NCBI GenBank assembly: GCA_011033025.1
Contig: WFMF01000076.1
Coordinates: forward strand, 532,770-596,769
Direction: 5' to 3'
DNA length: 64,000 bases
Source of the DNA: Beroe forskalii
Taxonomy: Eukaryota > Ctenophora > Nuda > Beroida > Beroidae
The notes under the pieces were generated by a model. It did not search any database. It was not told the DNA's origin and saw only the letters and a program-made list of their open reading frames with translations. Positions 1 through 12,500 of the stretch are shown piece by piece. Positions within the stretch are counted from its first letter, which is position 1. Every line of letters begins with the position of its first letter. The position numbers were made by a program, and so were the translations under genes.

Positions 1-1659
1 AAGAGTTGAGAAAAGGTAACCCGTAATCCAGTGTGCCGTTGTTGTGCCTCTATTTAACACAGACTTCCTGAATTCATGAAATAGAATTGACTCTACAGAT
101 CATGCTATTGTGCACATGTAATTACAGAAAGACAGAAGGAAGGTTCTCACTCATTCCCGCTGTGTAAGAGCGAGTTAGAATATGATACGTCCGGAAAATA
201 AGGGTCTCGTGATCACTTGGCCGGAGAAGGGACCGGAATCAACATAATATTGCATAACTATCGTTTGAACATTGTGTTTTGTCTTTCGAAATGGAAGCAC
301 AACTAAAAGAAAGAGATGGCGGCATAGGAGGAAAAGCATGGAGGCAGTGTATCCCTGTATCCAGGGGGCATGAGGTGACATGGTCCTTATAAACCTACTC
401 ATTGATCCAAGGCATTTCTAAGTCCAGCTTTAACCTAGCTTATAGGAATAAGATAATGCAGTTAGCAGGGTACATGCATTGAGAGAGAAGCGCACCTCTC
501 TCATCTGCTTAACAACGCGGCACCCCAGTCATTCGGCTTGAGGAGCTAATACAAGGCACCTAAACGCTAAACAGCAGTTACCAGAGGAGGTAACACACAA
601 CAAACTCCGCAGTATTTAAAGCAAAAGTATGAAAATTCTAAAATTATAATGAAACGAAATGTGGAGATAAAATTTTAGAAAAATAATAAAAGGTATTGTT
701 AGGTTGCTAGGCGGTATCGATGGAGGACTTGAGTCCCCTGCAGATCTGACCACCTGGTGTCGGATCCGATCAGATCCGTAGTGGACTCAAGTCTGCCTCT
801 GGTGGACTCAAGCCTGCCTCTGGTGGACTCAAGTCTACCTCTGGGGGGCTCAAGTCTGCCTTGGTGGACTCAAGTCTGCCTTTGGTGGACTCAAGTCTGC
901 CTCTGGTGGACTCAAGTCTGCCTCTGGTGGACTCAAGTCTGCCTCTGGTGGACTCAAGTCTGCCTCTGGTGGACTCAAGTCTGCCTCTGGTGGACTCAAG
1001 TCTACCTCTGGTGGACTCAAGTCTGCCTCTGGTGGACTCAAGTCTGCCTCCTATACTGCCTAACAATAACTTCTACAAAGTTTTTCATCCTTTAAGATAA
1101 GATGAAATGTGGAAGTTAACCGTTTGAACTCTGAAGCTTCCACTGAAACTGAAACTAGTGACTTCGTCAACAACTGTAAACTACTACTGCTAGATAGCTA
1201 TTCTTACGGACTTTTAACTGTATTGTGATGTTAATATTATAGTCATATTGTTTTGATGCCGGCTATTTCAGTTCGTGTGACTTCACAGTAATTCTACTGA
1301 CTTAACTACAACTAAAGAACTAATTTTACTGACTTCACTACAACATGACACTCCCTTCATCTTATGACGGGATGAATAATCCGGAAAGGAAGCTGTGAAT
1401 GAGTATTTCCACCCCTCTCCCAGTCTAAAAACCCTCCCCTTAACATTCTTACACCTGATAATACCCCTCTCTTAGTCTAACACTCTTCGCCCTCACACCT
1501 GAATGTAGGTAACACATAAATCTAACACCCCCTCTAAGTCTAACAACCCTCGTTCTAACACATGAATTAACACCTAAACCTAACATCTCTCTCAACAACC
1601 CTCGCTCTAAGTCTAACACCCTAACACCTAAATCTGACACCCATCTCTCCAGCACTCAG
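1..1659. other. Non-coding sequence with a minisatellite, probably a dynein intron
   Basis: No dynein exon or other credible coding segment was recognised before 1660. Apart from the 21-bp repeat at about 776-1050, bases 1440-1650 hold a degenerate 'ctaacaccy' pyrimidine-rich repeat leading into the first exon's acceptor (ctcag at 1655-1659). Confidence 0.5.
776..1050 (+). repeat. 21-bp minisatellite (about 13 units)
   Basis: Tandem units of TGGTGGACTCAAGTCTGCCT plus one base, with few substitutions. Because 21 is a multiple of three, all frames stay open in places and give repetitive peptides on both strands; these are not genes. Confidence 0.93.
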
Positions 1660-4600
1660 CAAGCTGCTGGCGGACATCACCGCCAAGTATTTCAAGGAGC
1701 TGAGCATGTACGAGCACGCCAAACCCTACTTCGTCACCTTCGATGAGTACCAAGACCTTTCCCGACAAGTACACCGACAAGGTTAGTACCAGAACAGAAA
1801 AACATCAATGAAAGCCATTTCAAGGAGATGAGCATCCCTTTGAAATAACGCCAAACCTTCCCTTTCACCTTCGATGAAAGACCTTTCCCGACAAAAACGT
1901 TGTTCAGGATAAGAAAAATTTTCCAACTGGTGGCGTTTCAAATGGAACACGTTATAGAAAGTATTATCAGAGTATTAGTTAGAGCTTTAGAGCGTGTTAA
2001 ACAAGTTTGACTGATAAGGAACAGCTGTTTGAAAAGCACTCTTCCAGAAACGCTGCTAGATGATTTTTTATAACACGTTATTGAATGCTGATGCAGAGTT
2101 TCTTATTCTATGAGCGTGTTAAACAAGTTTGACTGATAAGGAGATCTTAGGCCATTCCATAATCAGATGATTTTATAACATGTTAGATTGAATTGATATG
2201 ATGAGATCTTATTTCTACATTCCTCCATAATCAGACATTGGTATTTCTACAACCGCTATGATACTTTCTCATTATTTCACAGGTCTTATCGAGTGCTTTT
2301 TATGTTTAAGGGGGCCGGGGGGGGTCCGAGGTCGATTTTCGGTTTTTTGTGGTTTCTGATAGAGGAGAACGCCAATGGTAGGTTTTACCCCATGTAAAAA
2401 TATTGTTCCTAGCCGAAGTTATGAATTTTCAAATCGCGGGTTCGCCTTTAATTACAGTGTGCGCAAACTTACGAAGCGATTTGCCGAAAATCATCTTTAA
2501 ATCTATCTCCTCCAACAGTTTTTAGGAAAACCCTTGAAACGGCCAGATTGTTCTAGGGCATAAAACAAAACCTTTGATTGGTCAGATTTTTGATTTGTAA
2601 AAATATGAATTTTCAAAGTTGGCTCCTGTCCAAAAATGGTCAAAAAATGACGATTTTCAAATTTCAAAAGCCCATATTTTCACTTCTGAGGCCTAAATCA
2701 AAATCTGACCAATCAAAAGTTTTGTTTTATGCCCTAGAACATAACCGTTTCAAGGGTTTTCCTCAAAAACTGTAGAGGAGATAAATTTTAAAGATGATTT
2801 TTGTCAAAATCGCTAATGTGTTTACGAGGCACTGTAATTACAGGCGAACCCGCGATTTGAAAAATTCATGACTTCGGCTAGAATATTTTTACATGGGGTA
2901 AAACCTACTGGTAGCTGGCGTTCTCCCCTATAAGAAACAACAAAAAGCCCCCCCCTTAAGCTCATACTCATACTATGAAAGTATGAAACCAATGAAAGGC
3001 TGTCAAATATTGCAAATATCGAATATTGCTGAAAAGTGACTGATTTATTGAAATCTCCGAGCATTCGATGGCTATGTATACTTGTATACATCCTAGTTAA
3101 CCTAGATCTGTATCGGTAGTCATATGACAGATTATCGCTCACTACTAACTTACTAATATCAGACCCCCATATCTATCCCTAACGCTGTGAAATAAGACTC
3201 CTCAGGGGTGAGCGGCGCCAGTTCGTCGGGTCCTGTGGTGCAGGTGAAGCCGGTCTCCAACCTGGACGAGTTACGGAGTGTGATGGTGCGGTACTGCCAG
3301 CAAATGTCTGACGAGGCTCAGAAGCAGTTCAACTCCCTGCTGCTGAGCGACGTGACGCTGGAACACATCCTCAAGATCCACAGAGTCATCACCATGACAA
3401 GGTAATATGAACCGTTATTACTGGGGACAGAACTCATCCACACAAAGAGCTGATTAGCTGATAAGTGGTATCTTTCAATAGTGCCTATTCTGGTATAAAT
3501 AACCGTCAACATTAATTGTCTTGAAGATGTGCCTAAAGGACATTTGGCACATGGCACCGCATACTTTACCTACCTTCGCACTATCAGCTCTGTATTTCAG
3601 AGGTAACATGCTGTGCATTTCAGAGGTAACATGCTGTGCATAGGAGCACATGGCAACAACCTGGACCTGCTGGTTAACCTCGCTTCCTTCATAGCTGGGA
3701 TGGAGCTATTCACTGTGAAGAGCACCCGACCCCAGCACTTCTTCGAGCAGGCCAGGACTGCCTTCAGAGTGGCTGGCAGTGAGGGACGCCAGTGCGTGCT
3801 TCTCATCAACGTAAGCAGCTTCCTTCTTGAGCAATTTGCAGTCTCTGCTAATAACCCTTCCTCGAAGCCTTTTTCTCTATTTGCATAACAAAGCGATTGA
3901 TTGAGAAAAGAATAAAACTGTTGATGATATTCCTTCTTCCCAGAGTAACATTGCTCATGAGGAAGAGCTGATGGAGAAGCTGAACAGTGCGCTCATTGCA
4001 GGAGAGATACCCTTCCTCTTTACTAACGATGAGATGGAGGGACTACTTCAGAGCTTACAGGTATAGTCTTGTGTGAGCTACAGACAAACCCAACCCAGAC
4101 ATGAGTAGATATTACATAACCCACCCATACATAACCTCACCCAGACATAAGTTCATAACCCCACCCAGACACAACATTTCCTGACAAAGTCACAACCGAA
4201 CAAAACTATACCCAGACATATCCCCGCCAGACAAAACCCAGCCCGGACATTGCCTCCGTTTCTTAAGCCCCCTTCCCTTAATCCTCACTCCCCTCCCCTC
4301 ACTCCTCATCCCCTCACACCCCCTCTCTTCACTTGTACTCCCCCTCTCACTCCTCCCCTCACATTACGTCCACTCATATCTCCTCCCTTTACTGCCAACC
4401 GGCAACCCCCTCCCCTCAACCCTTCACTCCCATTCGCTTCATTCTGTCCCCTCACCCTCTTCCCTTACTCTCCATTATCTCACTCCCCCTGACTCTCCCT
4501 CCTCTCACACCTTCTTCTCACCCCCCTCCCCTCACTTCCCCTCTATTCACCGCCTCTCCTCACTCCCCAAACCCTCAGGTTGTGATGAGACGAGATGCCC

Positions 4601-6581
4601 CAGAGTTACTCTCCGATCCCATACAGTTCTTCTCCCTAAGAGTCAAGAGGAACCTGAGGATTGTGATTTGTATTGAGCCTGACTCTCCCTATCTCAATAC
4701 TACAAGCGCGTGAGTGCCACTGTGACCCATATGCCAAAATGCCAATCCCACTCCAAATCCACTATGATCCACTCGAAAGCCACTATTATCCACTCCCTCC
4801 CTTCCCTCAAAACTCAAAGCTACTGAAAGCACCAGAACTTCATACACTCTGAACTAAATACAGTTGACCTGTATCTCACCTTTATCTCTCCGTTATTTGC
4901 AATTCCTGAATTATTGAAGGCTTCCATTGGAAAAATGCCTCCATGTTCCTTGAAATCATCCTCCTTATCGAACCTTTTTAACCGGCCCCAATACCAAAAT
5001 TGCATCATTTTTGAGCAATTTTAACCAGCCCTTTCTACCAAAACGTTTTCAGCGGTCACCAGTATTATGATAAAAATTTGCAAATTTATTAAACGAGGTC
5101 GCAAAATTGCGGACTATTTGGGCTCTACCTATTCTTCCTGTGTTCTTTTTCACTTAATTAATAGATTTTCCTGATCAACGCTTCTACCAAGATTAATGGA
5201 AAACATCTAAAGCTTTTTAACCGATCCCCTCTGGACTTTTGGACCAAAATTGAAAAATATCATTTGATCCTTAAAGATTTGAAGGCCGGTTAATCAAGGG
5301 CCGGCATCTGAAGACGAAAACAAACTATCAAGTTATAAATAGGAACTGAGCGGGTACAAATCAAAGCTGGATCGTCTGGGGCTCCTAAATACTACGATTA
5401 CAATGCTAAGCTAATTATAGGAGACTCGTTAATTGGGCTATTATTTCCTCCATCACAAATGCATTTTATTGTTCTCATAATTACTTTCTCATAACCTTGG
5501 GATTATAACGTGAGATAATAACGCGATAATCCAGTTCATTATTCCCCCCTATGTTATGTACCTATATTGATTACTTATATAAGTATATGATAGTATGATG
5601 CAAGAATACAGAGTCATTAGAGCCCAAGTGTCAAGTGGTAACCAATCTTCAATCAGAACTTCAGATTCCAGGACTCAACTTTTCAAATCAACCAATGCAT
5701 AGATTCGTTTATTCTTAACAACCCCTAAATAACCCAAAAATCCCAAACAACTAGCCTCACAATTGACCAGCTTTTCTAACCTCTCTCAGGAAGTTCAAGG
5801 GTCTGTTGAGCCTGTGCCAAGTGTCTTGGATGATGGAATGGCCTAAACCTGCCCTCACCAGCACCTGCTCCTACTACATCTCCTCCAAGCAGATAACCAA
5901 CCTCGAACCTACTGAAACGTGAGTTCAAATATTCTGAAACCATACAATCTCACCTAATTTGCCATTGCCTAAGCTGGAACAAAAACACAACACTAAGCAC
6001 GCATCCAAAGAATCTTATGATAAATCTGCCAACAGTTCTAAGGAACTACTCAGGGAGAAAATTTCCTCTGTTTTGTACGAATCACGGTTTTTCGTTTGGT
6101 TTTGTGTTTGTTTGTTTGTTTGTGAGGTACTGCCGTGTGTCTCAACTCTCATGTTTTACTGACAGTTGCAATGTTTGCGTCATTCTGGATCCATGAGTAG
6201 TTCTCAAAGGTAAAGTTAGTAAATTCATGACATGTTTGGAGTTGCTTTCGCTTTTTACTTGATACACCCACTTCTTAATATTCTCCGTCCCTCTTACCTA
6301 TTCATCCCAGACCCCCTCCTCACCTTCCTGACCTCTCATCCCCACTCCACCCCCCCTCCTCACTCACCCTCCTCACCTACCATGACCTTTCATTCCCACC
6401 TATCTCACCTCTCGCTCTCCTCAGAGATCAGCTGGTACAAGTGATTGCAAACATACACACTCTGGTACAGTCCCACCTGGCTCCTCACCCGTGGGAGAGG
6501 ATATCAGGGGCACCGCAACACAAACAAAACACTCTCATAGAGTGCATCAAACTATCCAGAATACAGGACAACCCCGCTGAG
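1660..6581 (+). CDS. Dynein segment: AAA3-AAA4 linker and degenerate AAA4 (exons 1-7)
   Basis: Residues 1 to about 346 of the visible protein. Exon 1 (KLLADITAKYFKEL) matches the segment before AAA4. Exon 2 is the AAA4 lead-in, ending in the conserved helix before the P-loop. Exon 3 holds the P-loop position: RGNMLCIGAHGNNLDLLVNL stands where active dyneins have GVGGSGKQSL, so the Walker A lysine and Ser/Thr are gone. The Walker B position reads VLLINSN without the acidic residue. Exon 4 (LMEKLNSALIAGEIPFLF) matches the helix after Walker B, and exons 5-6 match the 'NLRIVICIEP' and 'SWMMEWPKPAL' signatures. The AAA4 fold is recognisable, but nucleotide binding there is unlikely. Confidence 0.88.
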
Positions 6582-9500
6582 GTAGGTTAAAATCACCATC
6601 TAACTCTCCAGGAATACATCGGCCGATATTCCGTGTGTTTTTCAACCTCTCAATAATCTCTCATGTACCCCTGAGGCCTGACAATCTGTCTTCAGAGCGT
6701 GTTGGTAGGACCCAAAGTGTATCAGCAGTTCCTGGACTACTTCATAGCGCTCTACAAGAGCAAGAGCAAGGCTGAAAACGACAAACTCTCCGTCCACAAG
6801 TGAGATATTCATATTGTCATGGGGTTGAGAATATTAGAATATTCGGGATTTCGATAGCATGATATCAATCATGGGTTTGGGAAAACTTCTTACATTCCAC
6901 GAATAGATTAAAATTCCACCTGCAAAACTTTCCGTCCACAATGAAGCGCTGACTACCATCAAAGCCATGGTCGACTCCTGCAAAAAGATGAACGAAGCTA
7001 TAGGGAGTGGGGAGCAAGTGCTAGCAGACACCCAGATAGAGGTAAGCTGCTTTGAACTTTTTCCAGAGGGAGTCATCCTTTTAAGGGAATCTTAGTTGTA
7101 CTAGAGGTTTGAGGTCATTGCATCAGTAAACACAATGTGACGTCATTAATACGACTCATTATGATCATGCTGCATAATATAATCTCATAATGAAGCAGTG
7201 GAAGGAGGAAATGGATTTTTTAGAGTTTCAATAAGGTAATGAAAATATTTGACATTAACAAGTTACCCCCACGTTGCAACTATCCGCTGATGACGTATTA
7301 TCAGCTGTAATCGGGTACTGACGTGACTTTGAGGATATTAGAAACATTCACAGCAAACTCTGGCTGGGTAGTTGCCAACCTGGTAGGCATCCCCTCGTGT
7401 TTTCACACATGTCAAACTAAATCCCCACCTTTCAGGTAGAGGAGCTGCTGAAGCAACTCACTAAGAAAAGTGCAGCACTGGAGAAAATAAGGGCTCAGCT
7501 GGGATGTGAGAGCAGCCTTCTCCCGAGTCTACAAGTCCTACAATCCCAACTGGTTTGTATTTAATCTCTTTATAATACAAGTCTTTCAACCACTGTCAAC
7601 CTCCTTCACAACCCTGTTCTCTCAAGACGACAACTCACATCCCCATTCTCTCAGGACGACCCCTCACCACATTGCACGGACGATAACGCAAACACCCCAT
7701 CATTTGCCTCTCAGGACGATCACGATGACATATACGAGTTCCTGGAGGACGACTACGACGCTAAGTTAACCAAGGAGGAGAGGAGGAGAAGGAGGAAGGA
7801 GAAGATCCTGGTGCAGTTCGAGGCGGCAAAGTCTGAGGAGGAGACTGTGGCTGGGGTCCTCAACAAGCACAGGACAAAGGTGGGCTGTGGGGGTTCAACT
7901 GATAGAATATTGGGGTTTAAAGGCAGAAGATGGGCTATGGTGGGGTTCAAATGTTACATTGGGGTTTATAGGCAGAATGTGGGCTATGGTGGGGTTAAAT
8001 GTTACTGATCCTGCTATTGTCATAGGTTGAATCTACTATGGATCTGCTAGATAAGAACTGTCTGGACAGCATCAGAGTGATGCCTTCCCCGCCCCTCATG
8101 GTGAACACTATCATGAATGTCTTCGTGAAGATGCTACAATCTGAGAAGAAGCTGCCGGATGACATTGCTGTTCCTTTGGTTGGTTTTTCAATCCTTTCCA
8201 ATACTCTCTGCGTCACAGTGTGAAAATTTAGAAACTTACCACTCGCTGTGTCACACCGCGACAATCTGCAGAGAAAGCTTAAAGAGTAATCTTAAAAGAG
8301 TAAAAGGGGCTACAAAATTTATTGTTCCTTGAAACGGCGCTCCTACGTTTATTAACAACACTCTACCCCTGAATCCCCTAGCAGCATCTCATAATTCCCC
8401 TAGCAGCATCTCATGTAATTATCCTAGCAGCGCCCTTCGGTTAAAGTCCCCCAGCCCCCAGCAGAAGAAGAAGCTGCCGCAGTGCACGTTGACTTGGCCA
8501 GGGAGGGGAGGAGGAAGACCAAACACCGCATAAAAGTGCCCCCGACCACTGCAAAACCTGCAGAGCAGGATAAGAAAGACAAGAAGGAAAGGGACCAGTG
8601 GCTCATTGTGCAGGTACTATTAATTGTATAGATCTTTTTTGAATTATTCACGATTCATCAATGCATAACCTATTTGATATCTATTTGAAAGTTTTCAATG
8701 AAGGTTTAGAATTACCTGGTAATTGTGAACTCAGGGAGCCCTGCAAGACGCTCAGGGAGTCAGGGACGGTATCAGCACCCTCTCCTGGGAGGAAGGCCTT
8801 CAGACCAAGACAGTGGAGACGGTGGAGAACCTACTCAAGAAAGCTACAGGTGAAACAGTAGCCTAGAAACATCTCCTCTAAATGCTCTCAATTAACCCTT
8901 GCTTTGCGATCCCATTGTATCCCTCAAATAACTATAATCAGTTAAAGATCAGCCTGTTTCCAGACGAGTTTGGTATTGAAGGTGAAACTGTTGTGGAAGA
9001 GCCGAAGGCGAGCATGGCAGCTCGCCGGCAGTCCATAGAGACGGGCCATGCCATGGTGGACAACAGTCTAGGTAGCAAGCCTGGCGGGCACCTTTCAGCA
9101 CAGTACAGCACCAAGAGTGTGTGAAGTCAATGTAGAGCATGTCTTGTGTTGTTTTAGCTTCTCCAAGAATTGCAGAAGTGAAAATCCAGTAGCTGTCAAA
9201 TGATCTCTGTTATTTGATCTAAGCTATTTGCTTTGTTCGGGAATCACCCGAACGTGAAATGTAACAAATCATATCATTAATTGATGTCTCGTGTTATCAG
9301 ATTTAAAAAAATTAATTGCCAAAGCTCCATTTGAAGGCGTGGAAGTGATGTGTCTGTGCTTGTGTAAAATCAGAGAATTATCATTTGGTTGATGGACATT
9401 ATCTCGTGGCTTGGCTATAAGTTTCTGATTTGATGTCTCTCTAATGAAGAAACCCTCATTAGTACAATCCTGGAGCCGCATGTGTGCCACCATGTGTCTC

Positions 9501-12500
9501 ACTTTGCTTTGTTGAGTCTAACACTTTCTCCCAGCTGACCGGAGCATTGGCAAGCTGGACGAGTCTGTGGTGTCCTACGCGTCTGAGAAAGTCGGGTTTA
9601 TCTACGCCTTCATGATATCGCTGCTCTCCTACCACCACGCTCACGGACTCCTACTCATTGCCAAGGAGCAGACAGAGAGTCTACAAACTCTCTTAGAGGT
9701 CAGTGTGTGGAATGTTAGGGCTTAGTGAGAGGTTTTTGAAAATGATGCACAAGGAAAAAAGGAAGAGAGTAGTGAGCAGGCTAATTATAAGATGACTTGA
9801 GATGTTGTCAGAACTTGACTGACTGGTTTTATCTCAGGAGATTGAGAAAGAAGAGCAGCTGGCTAGGGAGGCAGCAGAACAAGCTACGAAGGAAGATGGA
9901 CATTCTGAGGAGGCTGTAGCGAAACTGGAGGTAGCTATTTTATCAAATAAGCACACTCTCTGTCGCTTGTTCTAATATTCTTATCAGCAGACCTTCTCTG
10001 GACCTAGTACTTCCTCCTCACTTTGACACTCCCTTCATTTCAGGTTGAGATCAAGGAACTGCAAGTGAAGTACGAGCAGGCAGTGGTCAAGAAGCGTTCC
10101 CTACAAACAGACTGCCAGAACATCCGAGAGAAGCTGAAAGCGATGTCCTCCCTGACCTCTGTGCTGAAGAGTCAGAGGGAGGAGTGGAGCAAGGTGGTGG
10201 ACAACCACCACTCTCACCTGACGGTCATTGCCAACTGTATCCTGGCTGCGGCATTCCTCGCTTACTGCGGCTCTCTCATGGGTCAGTGGGCTATCGCTTA
10301 TCTTTACTAATGTCTCAAAACTGTGCTATCTCTTTTCTTACTACTTAACTAATGTCACTTAACCACTCTGTCCTTATCAGTTAGCAGAATCACTTAATTA
10401 ATCATGCTTAATCCGCAGGAGAAGGTCGTAAGGAGTTGTTTGACAACATCAAGGAAGTGTGCAAGGACATTGGAGCAGAAGGGCATCTACTGAACCAGGG
10501 TGAACTCGTTGACTTCATCATGGGAGACACCATCAGATACAACTGGACTGCTCAGCTGCTGCCACGAGAGGACCACTTCATGGAAAACACTATGCTTGCT
10601 ACCCACTCCTTCATACCCCAGTGAGTGGTGGATTTCATGGAACTAGTGTGTTTCAGCCACTTTCAAAAATAGCCTGAAATTTGAAAATCTTTAAGCAAAA
10701 AAACTATATGTTGCACTAATTTCAATTACTTGAGTAGGTTATCATTACTATTCCTAGGTGGTTGCTGATATTCGATAGCGAAGGACTTAGTGAGCATTGG
10801 CTGAGAAATCTTCATCCGGAAACTGAGCTGGTCACTGTGTCTTACTACCACTCTTCTCTCAAAACCATCCTCGAGTCTGCAATTACTGAAGGTAAGATTC
10901 TCCGCATATTGATAGCTTGTGTTTGATACCAAATACTTCAACCAGATGGTTGAATCTGACGTTGGTAATGCCAGATTTAACCGTCTGATTGGCTATCCTA
11001 CAGTGTACACAAAGTTGATCACGTGGGAGGCGGTGGATTGACCGAAAAATACGCTAATTTCGAATACGCAGACTTTAGTGTTACTCTTTGTCTACAGCCT
11101 CTATTATCGGTATGATCCTATCAAAAAAATTCAGTATCTGTATATATCCTCTAACCCCACTTGTAATGGGTATCAATGAATTACTATTCATAGGTAAGAT
11201 TCTGGTTGTGACAGAAGTGGATGATCAGTTGATGAACGAGGACACACGATTCAAAGACCTTATTAGCAAGAGCCCTGAATTCCTCACCAAATCAGACCCT
11301 GTTAAACTATTTGTAAGTAACCTTTGCACTTTTGGCTTATTTAGTACAAGCTGCAGTTTAAGTGCTTATAATCTTCGCTGTTTTGTTCTCTTATTTCATA
11401 TTTGCTTGCTGACCTACCGTCAGTCATCACTATGACCAGAATATCATGACATCATTTGGACCACCGTTGTCCTTTGAATTTACGTTGACACCACCCTGGT
11501 GTCACCCTCATGACATCTCTACACAGATCAGTGAGAAGGAGGTGGTGGGTTCCCCCAACTTCAAAGTGTACATCGTGTGCAACAAGAAGCCGACCAACCA
11601 CACGCTGGTTTCGAACACCCGGCTCCTCAACCTGACCCCCACCCTCGCTGGCTTCTCAGAGTTCTTCCTACAACACTTCCTGGCTATTGAGAAGAACCGC
11701 CTCCAGGAGGACCAGGTTCAAATAGCTTGACTTCTTTGCTTCTTTCGCTTCACTTTATCTTCACTTATTTGTGGGGTTGTTTTCAGCTCCACACGCTACG
11801 ATAGTACGATGAGTGGCGTTCACTGTCCATAGGCCTATGGAGAACCAATCCATCGTTTTTCATGGTTTTACATTTCGAGGATAATGAATGTAGTCCTCTG
11901 CTGATTATAAATCTACATAACCACCCCTTGCTCAGCGCAAGTTCGCACAAGAAGTAGCTGAGTACACTAGAGCGAGCAGCGAATCAGAGACTGAAATCCT
12001 GAAGTGTCTGGCGGATTGTCGGGACACGCTCCTCACAGACACCCACGCCATCAAGAAGCTCTACAACATGAAGAAGCTGCACACAGAGGCGCTGGAGAAC
12101 CTGGAGAACGCCCGCAGCTCCGAGAACAACGTGCTCAAGTCCCGCGAGGCGTACCGGCCGCTGGCCGTGCGGGCGGCGGTCATCTACCGCACCTCCATGC
12201 TGATGGCAAGAGTCAACCCGCTCTACCAGTGGTCCCTGCTCCAGTTCCTGCCCGTCTTCGAGTCGTCCGTCAAGCAGAGTGACAGGTGAGCCGGGTGGAG
12301 GAGTGACAGGTGGGTGGAGAGGGGTGTTTGATAAATTTTGAATATCTTGTAATCCTCCATAAATGGGTGTGTCAGCTGTCACGACAAACGAGTAGCAAAA
12401 TTAAATGACCACTCGTAACTCAGTTGCTTGTTATTAACGAAAGTACAGTAACTCTTCCAATAGAACGACCATCAACATTCTGTTGGATCAGCTGACCAGC

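Noticed and set aside
4250-4713. Pro/Ser/Thr-rich frames as a protein
   Set aside because: They translate the pyrimidine-rich tract before dynein exon 5; only the last ~44 residues are real exon.
8882-9124. 80-codon frame starting MLSINPCFAIPLYP as a separate gene
   Set aside because: Its middle is dynein exon 15 (8964-9071) in the same frame; the flanks are intron.
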